The notes under the pieces are model-generated. The model worked only from the letters and a program-made list of their open reading frames with translations, was not told where the DNA came from and made no database searches. The position numbers and the translations under genes are program-made. Shown one piece after another: positions 31,530-45,405 of a DNA stretch of 64,000 bases; positions within the stretch are counted from its first letter, which is position 1; each line of letters starts with the position of its first letter. The stretch spans positions 310,001 to 374,000 of the forward strand of contig JAMZAV010000915.1 in assembly GCA_024449915.1 (NCBI GenBank), given 5' to 3'. This stretch comes from Sweltsa coloradensis (Eukaryota; Arthropoda; Insecta; Plecoptera; Chloroperlidae).

Positions 31530-32960
31530 TTGATATTTGATATTTATTGGCTTAAAGGCGTGCTACATAGGGCTATGGAGCCCCTTTAATTGTAGCCAAC
31601 CTCTATAACTTCTACATACATAGTACATAGTATGGTACATATGAAATATACAATTTTGATATTATAAGTTATCGCGTAAGAGTATACTAAAATCTAATAC
31701 AAATATTACTCCAGACATACTTAATATATATATATTCTCTTAACTATAGTGATTCTAAACCAGAATTATCAACATTTATCACTTAACTGCTAAAACTAAT
31801 GCAAATATTTACAGTGAACCAGGTTTATTTATACCGAAGCATAATGTTATTAGGAATAAATTAGGAATAAAATAGTAATATAGTCTAAAATAAAATACCT
31901 GTTTACTAATTATAAAATAGAGCGTACATATTTGACTCTAGTACGGTGATAACTGATAATATGTTTGCAGGCTACCTTTTTGTTGGTTTTGTTTATTGGT
32001 AAGTAGAAAAGAGATTATGGTGGATTTTTAATTCCCTGAGCAGGGTGGCTGAAATTTTTGGAATAGGTTTGCAGTAGATATGTGTTCCAGAGGCTGCTTG
32101 CTGGTATGATAAATGAATTTGTTGCATTTCCCGGTACGATGTTTTAGTATTTGAAGCTGTGTTAGCTGTGTGTCGTTTGTGCGAATGGATACCTTCCATA
32201 CGAGGAAGGACTTGTAGAGTTAAATCGGGCATTGCGAATTAATTATTGTGAAAAAGTATGACAATTGATAGGGTACGCCTATCGAAGACGTTTTTAGCAC
32301 TTGAGTTTAAATAATATGGTAGATCTTCCTCGTCGCGTCTCACATCAGCAATGAACGGACACATGCAGTTGTACTCTCTGAATTTAATGTTTAGTGTAAC
32401 TGATCAAATCATTATAGACTACGGATGCCATAGTCTATAATGGGAAATATAAGAGACTGAATGACAACCTTACGTACTGAGAAGGGGAGAAAGAAACGGA
32501 CAATTTCGTTTCAGTTGGGTTGCCATACTTGATATGACTTTCCTTGTAATTTGGTTACATGAGGAGTCCAAGGAGTGTTTCGTCTACTTCGAGTCCTAGG
32601 TTGTAATGATTGCTGATAGGGTTATAATAGTATGTTTATGTGATCGAGGAAGTAGTGCTTTATCTAATTTGCTAAGAGCTTTTATAACCAAGTAATATTA
32701 GCTGCGTTTTCGGATACATTGAGAGTCAAGTTGGTGGTCATTTGTGTGCATAAGTTACGTAAGTTAGAATGTCACTGTTTTGTGCAGTAAATGGGCGCGT
32801 AGAGCATCCCGAGATAAAAAGTGAATATACACTTGTAAGTCATCTGCATACATATGGTGGTTAGAATGTTCAAAGTGATAGATATGTCGTTGAATATATT
32901 GAGAACATTAGAGGCCAAGGACTGATCCGTGAGGGACGCCGATTGATATTGAGAACCTAA
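31530..32960 (-). pseudogene. Decayed LINE A (reverse transcriptase with YADD)
   Basis: On the minus strand, GVPHGSVLG at about 32935 is followed by HHMYADDLQVYIHF at about 32850 (the RT catalytic YADD box). Frames then break up to an ORF2-end-like segment near 32000 and a 3' end at about 31530 with an ATATCAA-type repeat tail. The 5' part is lost. (GA)n lies on both sides. Confidence 0.7.
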
Positions 32961-33022
32961 GTGGAGAGAGAGAGAGAGAGTGGGAGAGAGAGAGATGAGA
33001 GAGAGAGAGAGGAGAGAGCGGG

Positions 33023-33056
<34 letters not shown>

Positions 33057-33178
33057 GTGAGAGAAGTGAAAGAGGTGAGAGAGGAGAGAGAGAGAGAGGA
33101 GAGAGAGAGGAGATGACTGAGAAGAGAACATACCGGAGAGAGAGAGAGAGGAAGAGAGAGGAAGAGAGAGAGAATTGA
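32959..33178. repeat. (GA)n-rich array between two LINEs
   Basis: Long GAGAGA tracts with occasional GGAG and TGAG interruptions. Confidence 0.9.
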
Positions 33179-35220
33179 TTGAATGATTGATTCAGGTTCT
33201 TTATTTTAAGGCGGGATTAAAGGCTATGTGAAACTTATCTTCAATCCAACCGTTAAGGAGGTACATTACATTAAATTTTGTATGGGTTGGTAAGATACTA
33301 TACTGACTACTCTACGTTCTACTTCATAATAATAATAAATAATCTATGTATAAACTAATAATAAAATAATAATAAGTATAACTTGTGAAATAATAATAAT
33401 AATATGATAATAATAATGAAACATGGAGGGCCTAATTGAAAATAATAGATAATTAGAACACAAAGTAATTGGCCTATGAAAATTCCACAAACATTTAATT
33501 GAAAACATAAAAACATTGAAATTATGGTAAAAACAATTTGTAAGCTAGCCTTTCATTCTACGCATTCATCCATTCCGCTTTCATACAGTTTCCTTACGAT
33601 AACAAAGAAGGCGTCCTCGAAAATAGAGTAAACACAGGTACGAGCATTTAATCTGTAAATTTATTTGCATTATTTGGATGTTTTAGTATTAGTATTGTGT
33701 GTTGTTTGTACAGTATCATCTATATTTGAAGAATTTGAATAAATAGGAAGTAGTGGCACTTTAACGCAAAAGAAGTTGTTATATATTTGTCTCTTATTTC
33801 AGAAGGAGAGCATTCCAAGTCGAATAGCGTGATTTGTGAATGAATGGTCAAGGAGATAGTTCTGTGTCTGGAATGAGAGTTGAGTACCGGACCTAGACCT
33901 GGTATTAAACTTGTGGTTGAGTGAAGGGAATGAAGCTAGAGCGCAAGATTAAGACGGTTGGAGATGTTGAAAGTAGCTGGAACGAGGCATACGGAGTGAA
34001 GATTCTTCGATCCTTAATCGAGCAACCCAAGTTTTTCTTTTTCTTTTTTCTTGGGCTTCCGTTTTAAAACCAGGCGGTTATATGGTCAGGATTGTTTATT
34101 TCCTAATATAAATCGGACACAGAATTTTGTGCCCTTTGAGACGAATAGCCAGGTCTCGGTCAAGTCATTATAAACACGTGCGCAGTAGTCGACCCCCCCT
34201 CTCCCTCCCTTCCCCTTCACCCACTAAGTGGGGGATAATAAGAGATTGTACTAGCATTGTTGTAGTTTAGTCGGAAAGAAGTTTTTCAGTCTAATTTAAA
34301 GAGTGTTAGGGCAGCGTACGTTTTTTACAAACGTGTTGACCATGTTCAGTCAGTAGGTCATTAGTCATAATAAGTCCTAGGTCTGACTTGTGTTTTGAAA
34401 GGGTATTGTTGTACCCGTTTTAAAGAAAACGTGTCGATTGTCCGAGTCGGTCATATTTGCTAAACGTTTGTGGTAGCTAAATAATGATTTGTCGACTTAT
34501 TCGGGTTTATGTGCAAAACGTTTTTAGTGCACACAACGCAAGAGATTGCAGGCTTATTTATCATCTCCAATGCCCCCTGATTAATTAGTGCGGGGGAGTA
34601 CATCGACACATACCAATTTTGCAGTCGTCCCGCGTACAGCGCGTACCCCCGCCAGTGATGCAATAAACGAGTGAATTTGAAATATCGTTAATGTAGAGTG
34701 AGAATAACAAAGGTCCTACTAATTTTTTTCCTGCACTTCCTTGCGGCACACCTGCCGTCAATGGTAGCAGTTCAGATGATGTCACCTGAGATTAACGCAC
34801 TGTTGCCTGCCGCGAGATAAGAATTCATCCATGTAAGGTGGAAGGAGAAAAATTAATGGATTGAAGCTTTATATAAGAATGGTCTATGTCAACGGATGTC
34901 AAAAGCTTTTGCTAAAGTCAAGAGTTCAGTATGTAAGTTGTCTATGTCCCTTGTGAGTGTTAACGTCATCAGTTTCACTTTAATGAGTGCTGTGCAAGTG
35001 GCTATGTTACATCGGAAACCGGATATGCGGAACTGTCTAGACTTTATTGATTTCAGCCAATCTGATATTGACGTGGACAATATATTCCAGGGCTTTAGAT
35101 CAGAGCTGGGTAGAATGACTAATGGGGCCGGTAGTATTGGAGTGTGGAAGGAATTGTCGTTTTAGCAGAGGGCGGACAAAGGCTTGTTTCCAGATATTAG
35201 GTAGGCATTATATGTAAGAG
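33178..35220 (-). pseudogene. Decayed LINE B (reverse transcriptase)
   Basis: The minus strand shows KAFD at about 34895, GVPQGS then GPLLFSLYINDISNSL at 34690-34760, a damaged YADD (ALYAGRLQNW) near 34640, INPNKS near 34510, and the ORF2-end motif FNTRSRSGTQLSF near 33905. The 3' end is at about 33178 with an AATCAATCATTC-type tail. Several frameshifts and stops. Distinct from LINE A in its 3' end. Confidence 0.72.
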
Positions 35221-35962
35221 AAAAATTAAATATGTGTACTACTGCTCGATTAAGATGGGGGAGAGATAAATATGAATTGAATAAGGTTTAATGAGGTATT
35301 AGGTCTTTCCTTTGAGCATTTGATTTATCGTGTTTATATGCGTGTAAGGCAATTCTTGGGTAACATGTTAAAGTGAAATGTCGTAGGTTGCGACACTTAG
35401 CTTGGTTGTTTTGAATTTCTTTTATATGTGAATGTTTTATTGAAGGATCAAAAAAAGGGTAGAGTAGTGAAAGGGTGTTAATTGTTATAATGGTATTTCA
35501 AGTTGGAGCTTCTCATCTTTTTGCTTTGCACCACTGACAATTTGTGACAGACATTGACACATATTTTTTAATAGGGGTTTTAGGTGGCCAATAAGTGTAT
35601 AAGTGTGTCTCTTTGTCTGTTCAATTTGTCGGTTCGTCTGTTCTTAAGGTCCTATATGTTTCTTTGTTGTCGTCAGTAGGGAACTACGTTTTGTATCTAT
35701 TGTAAGCAGCCGTCCCCCGTTAGACATAAGGTACTTTTATTTATGTGTTTAGCAGGACGCGTAGGTTACTTACACTACACCACTTCAAGAGGGGCGTGTT
35801 GTCGTAAAGTTGTAACAACAGAGTGTTGAACACGGAAGTTAATCGTCAATAGTAGTTGCAGTCAGTATGTCATACCAGGGTAAAGGATATTTTGAGTCTA
35901 CAGTTAAATTTGTCCGTGTCAATAAATTTCAAGGGCTCGGACGAGAAGAAATAGAGAAGAAG

Positions 35963-35974
35963 GAGAGAGAGTGA

Positions 35975-36006
<32 letters not shown>

Positions 36007-36016
36007 ACCGGAGAAG

Positions 36017-36048
<32 letters not shown>

Positions 36049-36060
36049 CTGAGAGAGTAT
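35963..36060. repeat. (GA)n array upstream of LINE B
   Basis: GAGAGA tracts matching those at 31511-31524 and 32959-33178. Confidence 0.9.
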
Positions 36061-37582
36061 AGCGAAAGCAGTGAAGACTCAAGGAGCAGCATGTTTAAGT
36101 AAGAGAAACACATCGCGAGTGACAAGTGCAATGAGTTGAACAAAAGAGAACATATTGAAGTATCGGGAACTACCTGCTCAAAAGAAAGCGAGTTTCTTGT
36201 TGTTTGAACAAAATGTGATGGTCGATGTAAAAGTTTGAGGAATCTTGGCAAAGAGAATGAGAGTATAATGTGCTCAAGACTTGGAGTGAATGATAACGAT
36301 TATTGATTAGAAGAGAACATGAATTTTGTGAAATATACAATAGATTACATAATAAAACAGTACAATTAAATAATAAAAGAGCAAAAGAAACAAGAATACT
36401 CATTTTATTACAACCCTGGTCGGGAAAGTTTTCTGATTTCTGTATTGCATTAAAAATGAACAAATCCACCTAGGGAGTGTTACTTGAATAATAAAATTAC
36501 AAAACAATCAACAAAACAAAGATAGAAGAGAAAAATAAAGTATAATATCACCATAAAGATGTTCGTGATTCACCTGTAATTTATTCACTTTTGCTGCTAT
36601 GAAGCTATGTATTGGATCTTGAAAGTTTGTTCTTACTGAAAGAAATAGCACCCTAAACTCAAACTGGAATGTCGGGTTGTTGAAGCAAAACTAAAAATAA
36701 CGACTTTTAATTTGAAATGCAAGATCGTAAAATTAAGAATAAATATATTGTTAATTCACTCTCAATCTTGTACACACATTGAATTGTAACAGCAAGCAAT
36801 ACAAATCGTAACAATCAAACATTTTAGAACAGTTTATTAAAATTATAAAAAATTACATTTGAAATTGTATTTTTGTAATGAATTTTGAAGCTCAAAGTTT
36901 TCTGCAGAAATTTATAATTCGACAAACGGTATTGGCTCTATATTATATACACTTTTTAAAGATTTAAGTTCATTAGATAATTAAATAGTTAATATTTCCA
37001 AAACTCATGTTATTAATTTGAATAATTAAGAAATCTTTAATTTCGTTACGTCTGAAATATAAGATTTAAAACAACCATTTTGGCTAAGGAAAACATGACA
37101 AACGAGCAGTAAAAACCACTATATCTATTACTCACCACTATACTACTAATATTATTCTCATTTCCATGGAAATATCAATCGCTTCCAGAAAAACTATTGC
37201 CAATAATGATAGTGCTTGTTCCTTTCTGAACTTACTTTATATAACATATCACCGTCAGCAATATGATATGTATTGATAGCGTTGTTTTTTCAAAATCTTT
37301 TGATATGTCAGCAATGTTATTTTAAATTACATACGTACAGCGTAAGACTTTCGTAGACTTCATTATAATGTTCATGTTAGTAGTTGTTTCAGAAATCGTT
37401 TGACAAGTTCATGAATACAAATAAATAATACACGGTTCCAATTCCAAGTGTAAGAAGTGACCCAATTCTAGGGAACCCATTGCTTTCATTGACTGAAGTC
37501 AAACAATAATATGAACCAGTGGCATTCTACTTTATAATTGGAGGACATTTACTTCAAATGAAAGCCGCGATCCTGAACGAAG

Positions 37583-37909
37583 ATGTTTTCAAGCAGTCTT
37601 CATGTTGATACGAGCGACATAATTCACTTCGTCGGAGCGAGAGCTTTGAATTTGACATGGAACAAACATGAAAACAAATACAAAGCACCATGGTTGCTTG
37701 AGCGTATGAATTCAGACGACTGGTCAACCCTTAAAAATGGTTACATTGTGATGGACTCGACGCGACAGTTTCAATATTTGATATTATCAACCGAAGTTTC
37801 GTTGCCGTTTCAAGTCAGTTTCTTCAAGCTGTATAAGAAAATAGAAGGGATAAATAAAATAAAAACAGAGTCGTCCTCAACATTGTGTATGGCCAGTGGC
37901 GGCATCTAG
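37583..37909 (+). CDS. Unrecognised 108-residue open frame
   Basis: ATG at 37583 follows an in-frame stop. Residues 1-90 have ordinary amino-acid composition (for example LNLTWNKHENKYKAPWLLER and DDWSTLKNGYIVMDSTRQ) with no signal peptide or known motif. A possible splice donor (CAA|GTCAGT) lies at about 37820. The frame then runs into GGCGGCATCTAGAA, which looks like a transposon terminus. Not recognised; it could be a first exon, a gene remnant or chance. Confidence 0.25.
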   Translation: MFSSSLHVDTSDIIHFVGARALNLTWNKHENKYKAPWLLERMNSDDWSTLKNGYIVMDSTRQFQYLILSTEVSLPFQVSFFKLYKKIEGINKIKTESSSTLCMASGGI

Positions 37910-38329
37910 AAATTATACCATGGGAATGGGGGAGGGGGGGCGTCATGTTAAAACAATTAGGGGTTTGGGGCGATAGTCCAAGCCGCGGGGGCTTTACCGC
38001 CATGGCTAAATTTTCGCTCAACTAGATTTAACATTGTGAACACGTGTTAACACATTTTAGATTGAATATAGCTTTTAAGAGAGTGAAGAAGTGTTACAAA
38101 TAACGAATTAAAATACCAGTTTACAAAATATAAAAATTATGAAGATACATTATAGGAAATGGGGTTGTGGGGAGGGGAGGTGAACGCAAAAAACTCTTAA
38201 ATGGATACGACATAATTGGTATGGATATCACAACATACAAGGGAATTGACTAGCTACAAAGCACGTTGAGTTAACGATAATGAGGTAAACCCACAGTATA
38301 AAATATGTTGTTTTTCAAACTTTTAAATC

Positions 38330-38790
38330 CTTTATAGGGCAAAAGACCAGGACCCAAAATTTTGATTTATAGCTTTCAAAGATTTAAAAAATCGTGATTT
38401 TAAATAAATTTTATATTTTTTTTATTTTTCCTTGATTTTTTAGGAATAAAATGCCTGATTGTCATCAAAGATGAAAAAATCCAAAATTTGATTTATTTTC
38501 AAAATTAGATTTTGTTGCATCACTTGTAAGTTTTTCACATGTTTCAATAATCTACTACAGGCAAAAAAAATATCCGGGACATCCGAAATCTTGTGTTTGT
38601 GTGATGTTTAATACACAATGTTAGATTTTTTGAAACCATTACAAAAAGTCTTTAATCATTGAATTAAATATTGGAAAATTCTACCAATTCCGAAAAAAAA
38701 AACACATGGAAAAAAAGCTTTTACCCGGGTTAAAGTATAAAAAAAACTGGCAGCCTTTAATGGGATATTTGAAATGTCGGTGGGAAACAT
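38330..38790 (-). repeat. Dispersed repeat E, copy 2
   Basis: Inverse counterpart of 17210-17650, sharing AAATATCCGGGACATCC, CTACCAATTCCGAA, TTTTACCCGGGTT and AACTGGCAG. Confidence 0.6.
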
Positions 38791-40339
38791 TATAAATTTA
38801 AGACATTTACTCAAACCACCTTCACATACACTCGGGAATTTCGCACTATACATAGACATTTCTCATGCCCAGAGCAGTTCTCTAAGCTTACTTCATAGTC
38901 ATAGAATCTCCTTATCTGGTCCTCTTGCGAAAAGAATTGCGGAATGAGCTCATGTAATACCAAACAGCGCTGCGCAGTGCAAAGCTTAGGGCTCTTAAAG
39001 AGGTACGCTGAGCTGTACGCCCAACTCAAATGCGCGCAAAAAAACAGGTGTTGATGATTTCTGCGCAACCGTTGGTAATATCATTTAGCAAATTTGATAG
39101 GATGTTAATAGAGTACTTTCAGATTGATATCCGTAATTGTTTGCACATAATAAGCCTTAAAGAATCCATTGCGCGGACTGAAGTCCAATACGTGATAAGA
39201 ATGGGAAATCCAAAACATGGATTACAATTCTGGAAATTCCACCAAAAACGTTTATCTTACGATTAAAACCACATTGTACCTGCGCGTTAACATGGATTTA
39301 TCCGTTGGTTATCCATGGGCAAATTTGAGTTAAAAAATCTGTTCACTTGGAATAAATTCACGAAATAGACAAAATTGAGTAATTTTTTTGGGATTTCACT
39401 AAAGTTTTAATCAAAATCAATGAATTAAGTTAGGAATACGCATAATAGATAAACAGAGATCATCTTTATATAACGTTAGTGTTAAATTGATAATGGTGTT
39501 CTAAAGCTGCTTACCCGAAAAAATCCAGAAAGCGACGCTTAAACTCGCCTCCGTTCTAAGCCGCAGCATTACCCTTTAATGGCTGTAAATAATCCAGATC
39601 CTCTCGATCGTTTCTGAAGAGTAATCACAGAAACGTTCGAATTTAATAATATTGCTCCTCAGCGAAATCTATGTCAGTGTAAATAATTAATACGGTTATG
39701 AGGGTAGTACGATAACACATCTCTATTTATAAAACCGGTAATCACTCATGTGAACAGTTCTTCGAGGTATTTTAAATTGCTTTTAAAAGCGTTTCGTTCC
39801 ATTCTATTTGAGTAGATTAAATTTGCTTTTAGTAAATACTGTAATTTGAGACACATTCAAACTACTAGTAACATCACCAATCTGTGATGAATTTTCAGGG
39901 ATCGTCCAGATCTCTCACTTTAGACATCACGTAAAAATCGAAGAAAGTCTTACTGAAATCGCACCTTACGATTTTCTATACGTCATCCATTCAACGCAAA
40001 TGAAAGAAGGTTTTGGACGTATATGCTACTAGGTATGAATGAAATGGTTCACTTCATTGTCTCTGACAGACATGCATTAAGTACGTTAAAAGAAATATTT
40101 CTGATGAGAATCAATCTAAAGATTTAGATAATATCATCGTGTGAATTCCTTTTTGTTAAATATACAATTTTGTATTTTTAGTCTAGATGAAACAAAGTTG
40201 TCCTTGAAGATTATATAAATTAGGGGATGATTTGTCTACAAAGAACTAACCAAATTATAATGCCTGCCAACTGATCACCTTCCCTAACAATACACTTACT
40301 AATTTTGAAACATTTACTCGTGATACTGTGGGCGATCTT

Positions 40340-40700
40340 CTGGCTGCAGCTTCCGATAGCTAGACGGCATAGAAAACTCTCATCCGCCCACTCTTTGAAT
40401 ACGCGGACCCGGCGCGACACCCGTCGTGGAGGATGTCTCAAGCAATACTATCCTTGGAGCGAAGGTACTCCGTCGCACGCGCGGCTTCTCCGATGACGCG
40501 GAATGAAGACGTGTATACCCAAAACGGCGTAGGTGGTATCAGCTCTCGACTCGACGCCCTCGCAGGGGCTTAGTGCAACTCTACGCAGGCCGGCAGGATG
40601 AGCTTCTCGACCTCGTTCGCGACTCACAAGCCTACGGCCTCGACCAGCTTTAAAGTACCCGTATCCCCCCTTTGAGTTCTCGTCGACGAATTCTTATTAA
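40340..40700 (+). pseudogene. Frameshifted LINE reverse-transcriptase fragment
   Basis: A GC-rich island. One frame reads KTLIRPLFEYADP then AILSLERR, matching the RP-x3-EYA...LE-x-QRR segment after the RT palm. A second frame continues RRPRRGLVQLYAGRQDELLD to a stop at 40651-40653, like the end of that domain. Stops and a frame change separate them. Confidence 0.5.
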
Positions 40701-40883
40701 ATTATGTTTTCTGATTTATGTGTAGAGTTTTATCTGAATTTGTAACTCTGTAATTACTGTGTAGGCTACAAAGCAGTCAACACGTGTCTGCAGTAGACTT
40801 TCTGCCACATGGGCAGGTAAATATCATTAAATATATCATCAAATCATCATAATCTTGAAAAAGGGATAGGCACAATACATAAT

Positions 40884-41526
40884 TTAAAGGTGGTATTTAA
40901 CCGCTAAAGCTCAAAAAATATATTCATTAAGCCAAATAGTAAGAATTTAGCAATTAACAGCAAAATTAATGGGGCCACCATGACCCCCAAAAAATAGTCA
41001 AAACATGACATTTTTCGAGCTAGGTCCCATTCGGCAAAAATCTCTCATAAGAAATACATGGGGACGATCTAGCCCGTGACCTGGAGATTTTGATCCAAAA
41101 AATAATTGGCCATTATTGACGTACCGTCAGCCTTTTCTGTAAATCTCTATATTTGTTTTGAAATTTGTGCAAGTAGTTCGTCAAAATATGCGATTACAGA
41201 TGGGTGTGATTTTGGAATTCATTATTTTTTGCGTTGTTTTGAGGGTATATTTGGCACAGTTTACACGACACGATGTTATAATAGGGGCATTTTAGATGAT
41301 ACTATGCTCTAGTATTCTAACTGTGGCAACCAAAAAAGAAGCAGGTGAAAGCCGATTACAGAAATTTCCAAAACACCAATTTTCGCAAATTCTGGATCAA
41401 AAAAAATTAACAAATCTGGGTAAATCACAGTTACAAATATAATTTTTTAAACGGTCATTTTAGGTAGTATTGTGCTATAGATCACCACGTGGTAAATCAT
41501 AATTTTTGGGATTTTAGCCCCTTTAA
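40884..41526 (+). mobile_element. TTAA-flanked MITE, copy T3
   Basis: 635 bp between TTAA at 40884-40887 and 41523-41526, same orientation as T1. Small indels relative to T2 throughout. Confidence 0.8.
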
Positions 41527-42550
41527 AAAAATGGTTTATTTTGAAATCTCTGTTACATAAGATATTACAATTTATTCCTGGATCCGAACTTAAATTTGTT
41601 GAATTAAGCTGTTGTAAAACTATATTACACTTAGGTTTACATTGATACAAATAAAAAAGTACATAATTATTTTATCTTTTGAAATTCAAATATTGCTTTC
41701 ATAGACCCAGATTAAACCGTAGGCAAGATGCCGTTATGAGTAAAACAGAGTAGCTCTTTCTTTGAAAACTAACTGTTTGCAATAACAAAAAAGTTACATT
41801 ACTTAAGTCTACAGCGCTGCGTGTTTGAATGTATAACCACGAAGTAAAATGCTGGTCTAATTTAAAGAACCAACCACCTTTTCCCTTTGACCCGAATGCG
41901 GACGTTTATTTTTCTTCCTGATCTAATTCAGGGCCAGAATAATTACCCTTAACACGTTCTATCCACCTAACAAACGACTTGATTAAATATTTTAATTAGA
42001 ATGTGGCAAAAGAGTGCTAACTCGAGTTAATCCTTAGCAGAAAACTTCCAGATTTGTTCTAAAACTCGCTTACACCTCGGTAGAATGCACTAGCTATTAT
42101 TACAAATTGTTAATACGTTCAAGATTTCTTTGATCAAGGAACTTTAATACTTGCTTCTTTGACACGATTAATTACCTGACGTAAAAATCAAAAAAGTGCT
42201 TGTGTCAGTTCTTCAATAGCTTAAATGCGTCAGAAGTTTTGCAATAAGAGCATTGATAGCGAGAGCTCCAACCTCTTCGCACAGCTATTTGCAACGTTAT
42301 ATTACACCAGGTTGATGGGATTTCCAATAGTCCTCCTGCTGAAAGCGGAGTAGGAGCATCTTAATTAACACTAATCAGTTCCGGATAGTTAACTCGCTTG
42401 CTAGAGTCTTACCATTCAACAGAGATGATAATGATGCGACTGACAGACATACTAACTCGGAGCATCACAAACATGACTCAGGTGGTTACAAGATTAACAT
42501 GCGCACCAGTTACCACAAGTAACAAATACATTGTTCTTGCAAGTATATAA

Positions 42551-43354
42551 CTAGCGAAAACGTTAAGTCCCGCCGCGTGTTGGATGAGCCGTAAGTGTGC
42601 ATTGAGCAGCCATGTGTTATGCGCAATTTTTGTGGTTCTGTTGGCAAAATCATAATATAATTGAAATTTTTTAAATAAATTATAATTAAATTAAAAATTA
42701 ACTTTATTTTGTTAAAAAAATTGATGAAATTGTTAAAAAAAGAAAAAAAGCGTAAATTGCGATTTTATAAGAAATAACTTCTCGATTGCGCTCAAATTTA
42801 ACACTTTATTCATTAATTAATAAAATAAGGGTTCTGTGAAAAAATCCATTACAATCGGATTAAAACATGTAGTGATATAAGTCAAAGAATTGTTTAAAAG
42901 AAAAACAACTGTAAATTCGATTGTTATGATAAATATGTTTTCAATTGCGCTCAAAATTTCACACGAGTATCTTAATTCATAAAATAAAAGTTCTGTTCAA
43001 ACATCATTAAAATCGAAATAAAGCATGTAGGTGTTATAAGTCGAACGAAATTTTTAAAAAATCGAAAAAAAAATCTTTTAAATTGCGATTTTCATGATAA
43101 AATTTTCCGATATTGACGCTCAAAACTTTGCAGTTCTAAAGTTCAGAGATTTCGAAGGGTCTCCATAAAATTTCATCGCAATCCGGATTATCGGTTCTAG
43201 CCGGGCTCGTGTGGACACAAACAGACAAAGAATACAGAAAAAAAAAGAAAAAAAAAAAAACATTCCGGATTTTTTTCTCAGTGTAGTTGAAATGGCAATA
43301 TTTCCCCCCCCCCCCCCCCCCGTTCGCTCGCAAACGCTCGCTACGCTCACCAAT
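42551..43354 (-). mobile_element. Helentron-associated-like element H8 (subfamily a)
   Basis: Minus-strand 3' end: CTAG at 42551, GCGTT-like hairpin, CCGCCGCG, TTGGATGAGC. The 5' end on the right is GCTACGCTCACCAAT. The body shares TTCATCGCAAT and CATTCCGGATTTTTTTCTC with H3 and the left arm of H9. A 19-nt C run (43303-43321) interrupts the 5' part. Confidence 0.7.
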
Positions 43355-43359
43355 TATTT

Positions 43360-45400
43360 ATTTATTTAGCACTATTACTATTTTCAATACAACATAGAAA
43401 TACATAATTTTACAAATACCAAATCAAAACAATATCCAAAATACAAAGCGTAACAAAAATTTTTAATAACACAAATTTTTTTTAATTTGTTTTTTTACAA
43501 AAAGAAAGGCAGCAATCCTTAATTTGTTTTTACATTGTGTGCATTATAACTTGAAAGACAATTCAGGACTCTAGATAATAAATATATTGATGACATAACA
43601 CTTTTTATCGGGTATTTCGTCAAGATGCAACACTTAAGTCCAATAATATATGATAACTATTCCATTCCTATTGAAGAGTGGGGAACGTTATAATTGGAAA
43701 AAAAAAAAAAAAAAAAAAAAAAAAACGGTTGGGGTTTTTTAAAAAAAACCGGAGAATCCCTAGGACATAAAATGTAAATTATAAAACCCCAACTGCCAGT
43801 ACAAGACGTGTCTGAAAAAGTAAGTAGAATAAAAGAGGGAACATAATAAAGAGCAGATTATTTTTTGGGAAAGTTTTTGACTGACATAGGCCTCAGAATC
43901 AACAATTATATTCAAATTACCGGATCAATCCAGCTAGTAAAATTTAATTTTGAGCCAGCCCCCGGTTTTTTTATATGTTTCAACACCTCCAGTATCCAGT
44001 GGATTATGACATTTCCCTTGTTATACGTAGCACAAATTGTTTCGACGCCGGTACAATTTTAAAAATTGGGTTACATTTGACGCGAAAAAAAATTGTACAC
44101 GCCAGAAACTACAAGACCACCAGTCCATTTATTTGGGTTATGATACGGAGTGTAGAAACAATATAAAAAAAAGCGCTGATCAAAATTCAATTTGAATTAG
44201 CTGGATAGGATTGGTCAAATGTCCCGTCAAAAAATTTAAAATAATAATCTGATCTTAATTAAGTATTCTTTCAATTACAAACTTTTCAGAAGTCCTTTAT
44301 GCATTCTTTAGAAATCAATATTGCTCTAGGTGTTTAATGGGGAAATTTTATAATATTAAAATAATATATAAAAATAAAATAAAAAATAAAATAATCATAA
44401 TAAATATAAAACATACTAGCGGTTTAAAAATGCTCAATCTAAATAAACAAAACTGTTATATTGATGGCTCGAAAATAGAAATACTTGTTAAATACATCGA
44501 TTCGAAAGAAAGTATTTTTGTTATTGGGGGTGGATTTGCTATTTTGAGTTAGAATAGTGCCATTACATTTATCACGGACGTGTGAAATGCAAATATAAAA
44601 TCGCTTATACTGATCGTCGATACCTATAGAAACATTTTAAATATGTATTATAGTCAATCAGGAACATAAATGATTAAACCGGAGACATTATCCATTATTA
44701 TGTGCTTCTTGCAAAACTATTTTCCATTTTTGCATTAAAAGCTGGAACCAAATCCTAAAGCGAACAACCAGGCATCTATGCACACTTGTAAGAGTTTTTT
44801 CCATCGGTTATAATATCGATATCTTATTTAATCTACATTTGAGGTATCCTGGATATCAACGTTTATATAGTTAAACTTGCAAAATTAATTTGGTAACTCA
44901 TAAATAAGCGGTCTGATGATGGGAATTTCCTGAAATTGAAATCCATGTTTTGGGTTTCCATTTTTTTAGTTTTTGACTATGTCTCGCAATGGATATTTGA
45001 GGGTTTGTTTCTTGCAACCAATTGCAAAATGACAAAATTTTGTACTGATATTTAGCAAACCGTTCAGCAGCAATCATCAAAGATTATGATTGCGCGCATT
45101 GAGTTGTGCCAGCTTCAAGAAAAGCGTTTACTGATTGGAATTGTGAGAAGAATTAAAATAATGTATTGAAATTGTGTTTAATCACGTTATTCATATATGT
45201 ATTTAAAGTGTTAAAATTAATAACGTGTTTGGTCTGTTGCTCTTAAGTGAGGTTACGAAATCTTAAATAATCTCACGAACATTCAAAATGTTAGTTATTC
45301 AACGTAAGTCGGTAAGTTTACAATGCAAGAGATGATGTTGTTTACTATTCAACTTTGCTAAATGGAAATTGAGTTTGACAAGTAAATCAGTGTAAGTATG
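43360..45400. other. AT-rich intergenic stretch with a LINE-like 3' tail
   Basis: TTATTTATTTATTTAGC at 43353-43369 could be the A-rich 3' end of a minus-strand retroposon that follows H8. A 28-nt A run begins at about 43699. No supported gene. Confidence 0.4.
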
Positions 45401-45405
45401 TTTAC

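Noticed and set aside
32772..33131. Ser/Leu-rich 119-residue frame
   Set aside because: Mostly translation of the GA array. The genuine signal nearby, YADD, lies in another frame and belongs to a decayed LINE.
38811..39068. Minus-strand frame ending QEDQIRRFYDYE before a GTAAGC donor-like site
   Set aside because: The donor is plausible but the acceptor side is weak and no partner exon or family was recognised. Below my threshold for a feature.
40305..40496. Possible neuropeptide precursor (hydrophobic start, dibasic sites)
   Set aside because: It lacks an ATG, and the overlapping frame matches a LINE reverse-transcriptase segment (LIRPLFEYADP), which explains the GC-rich island better.
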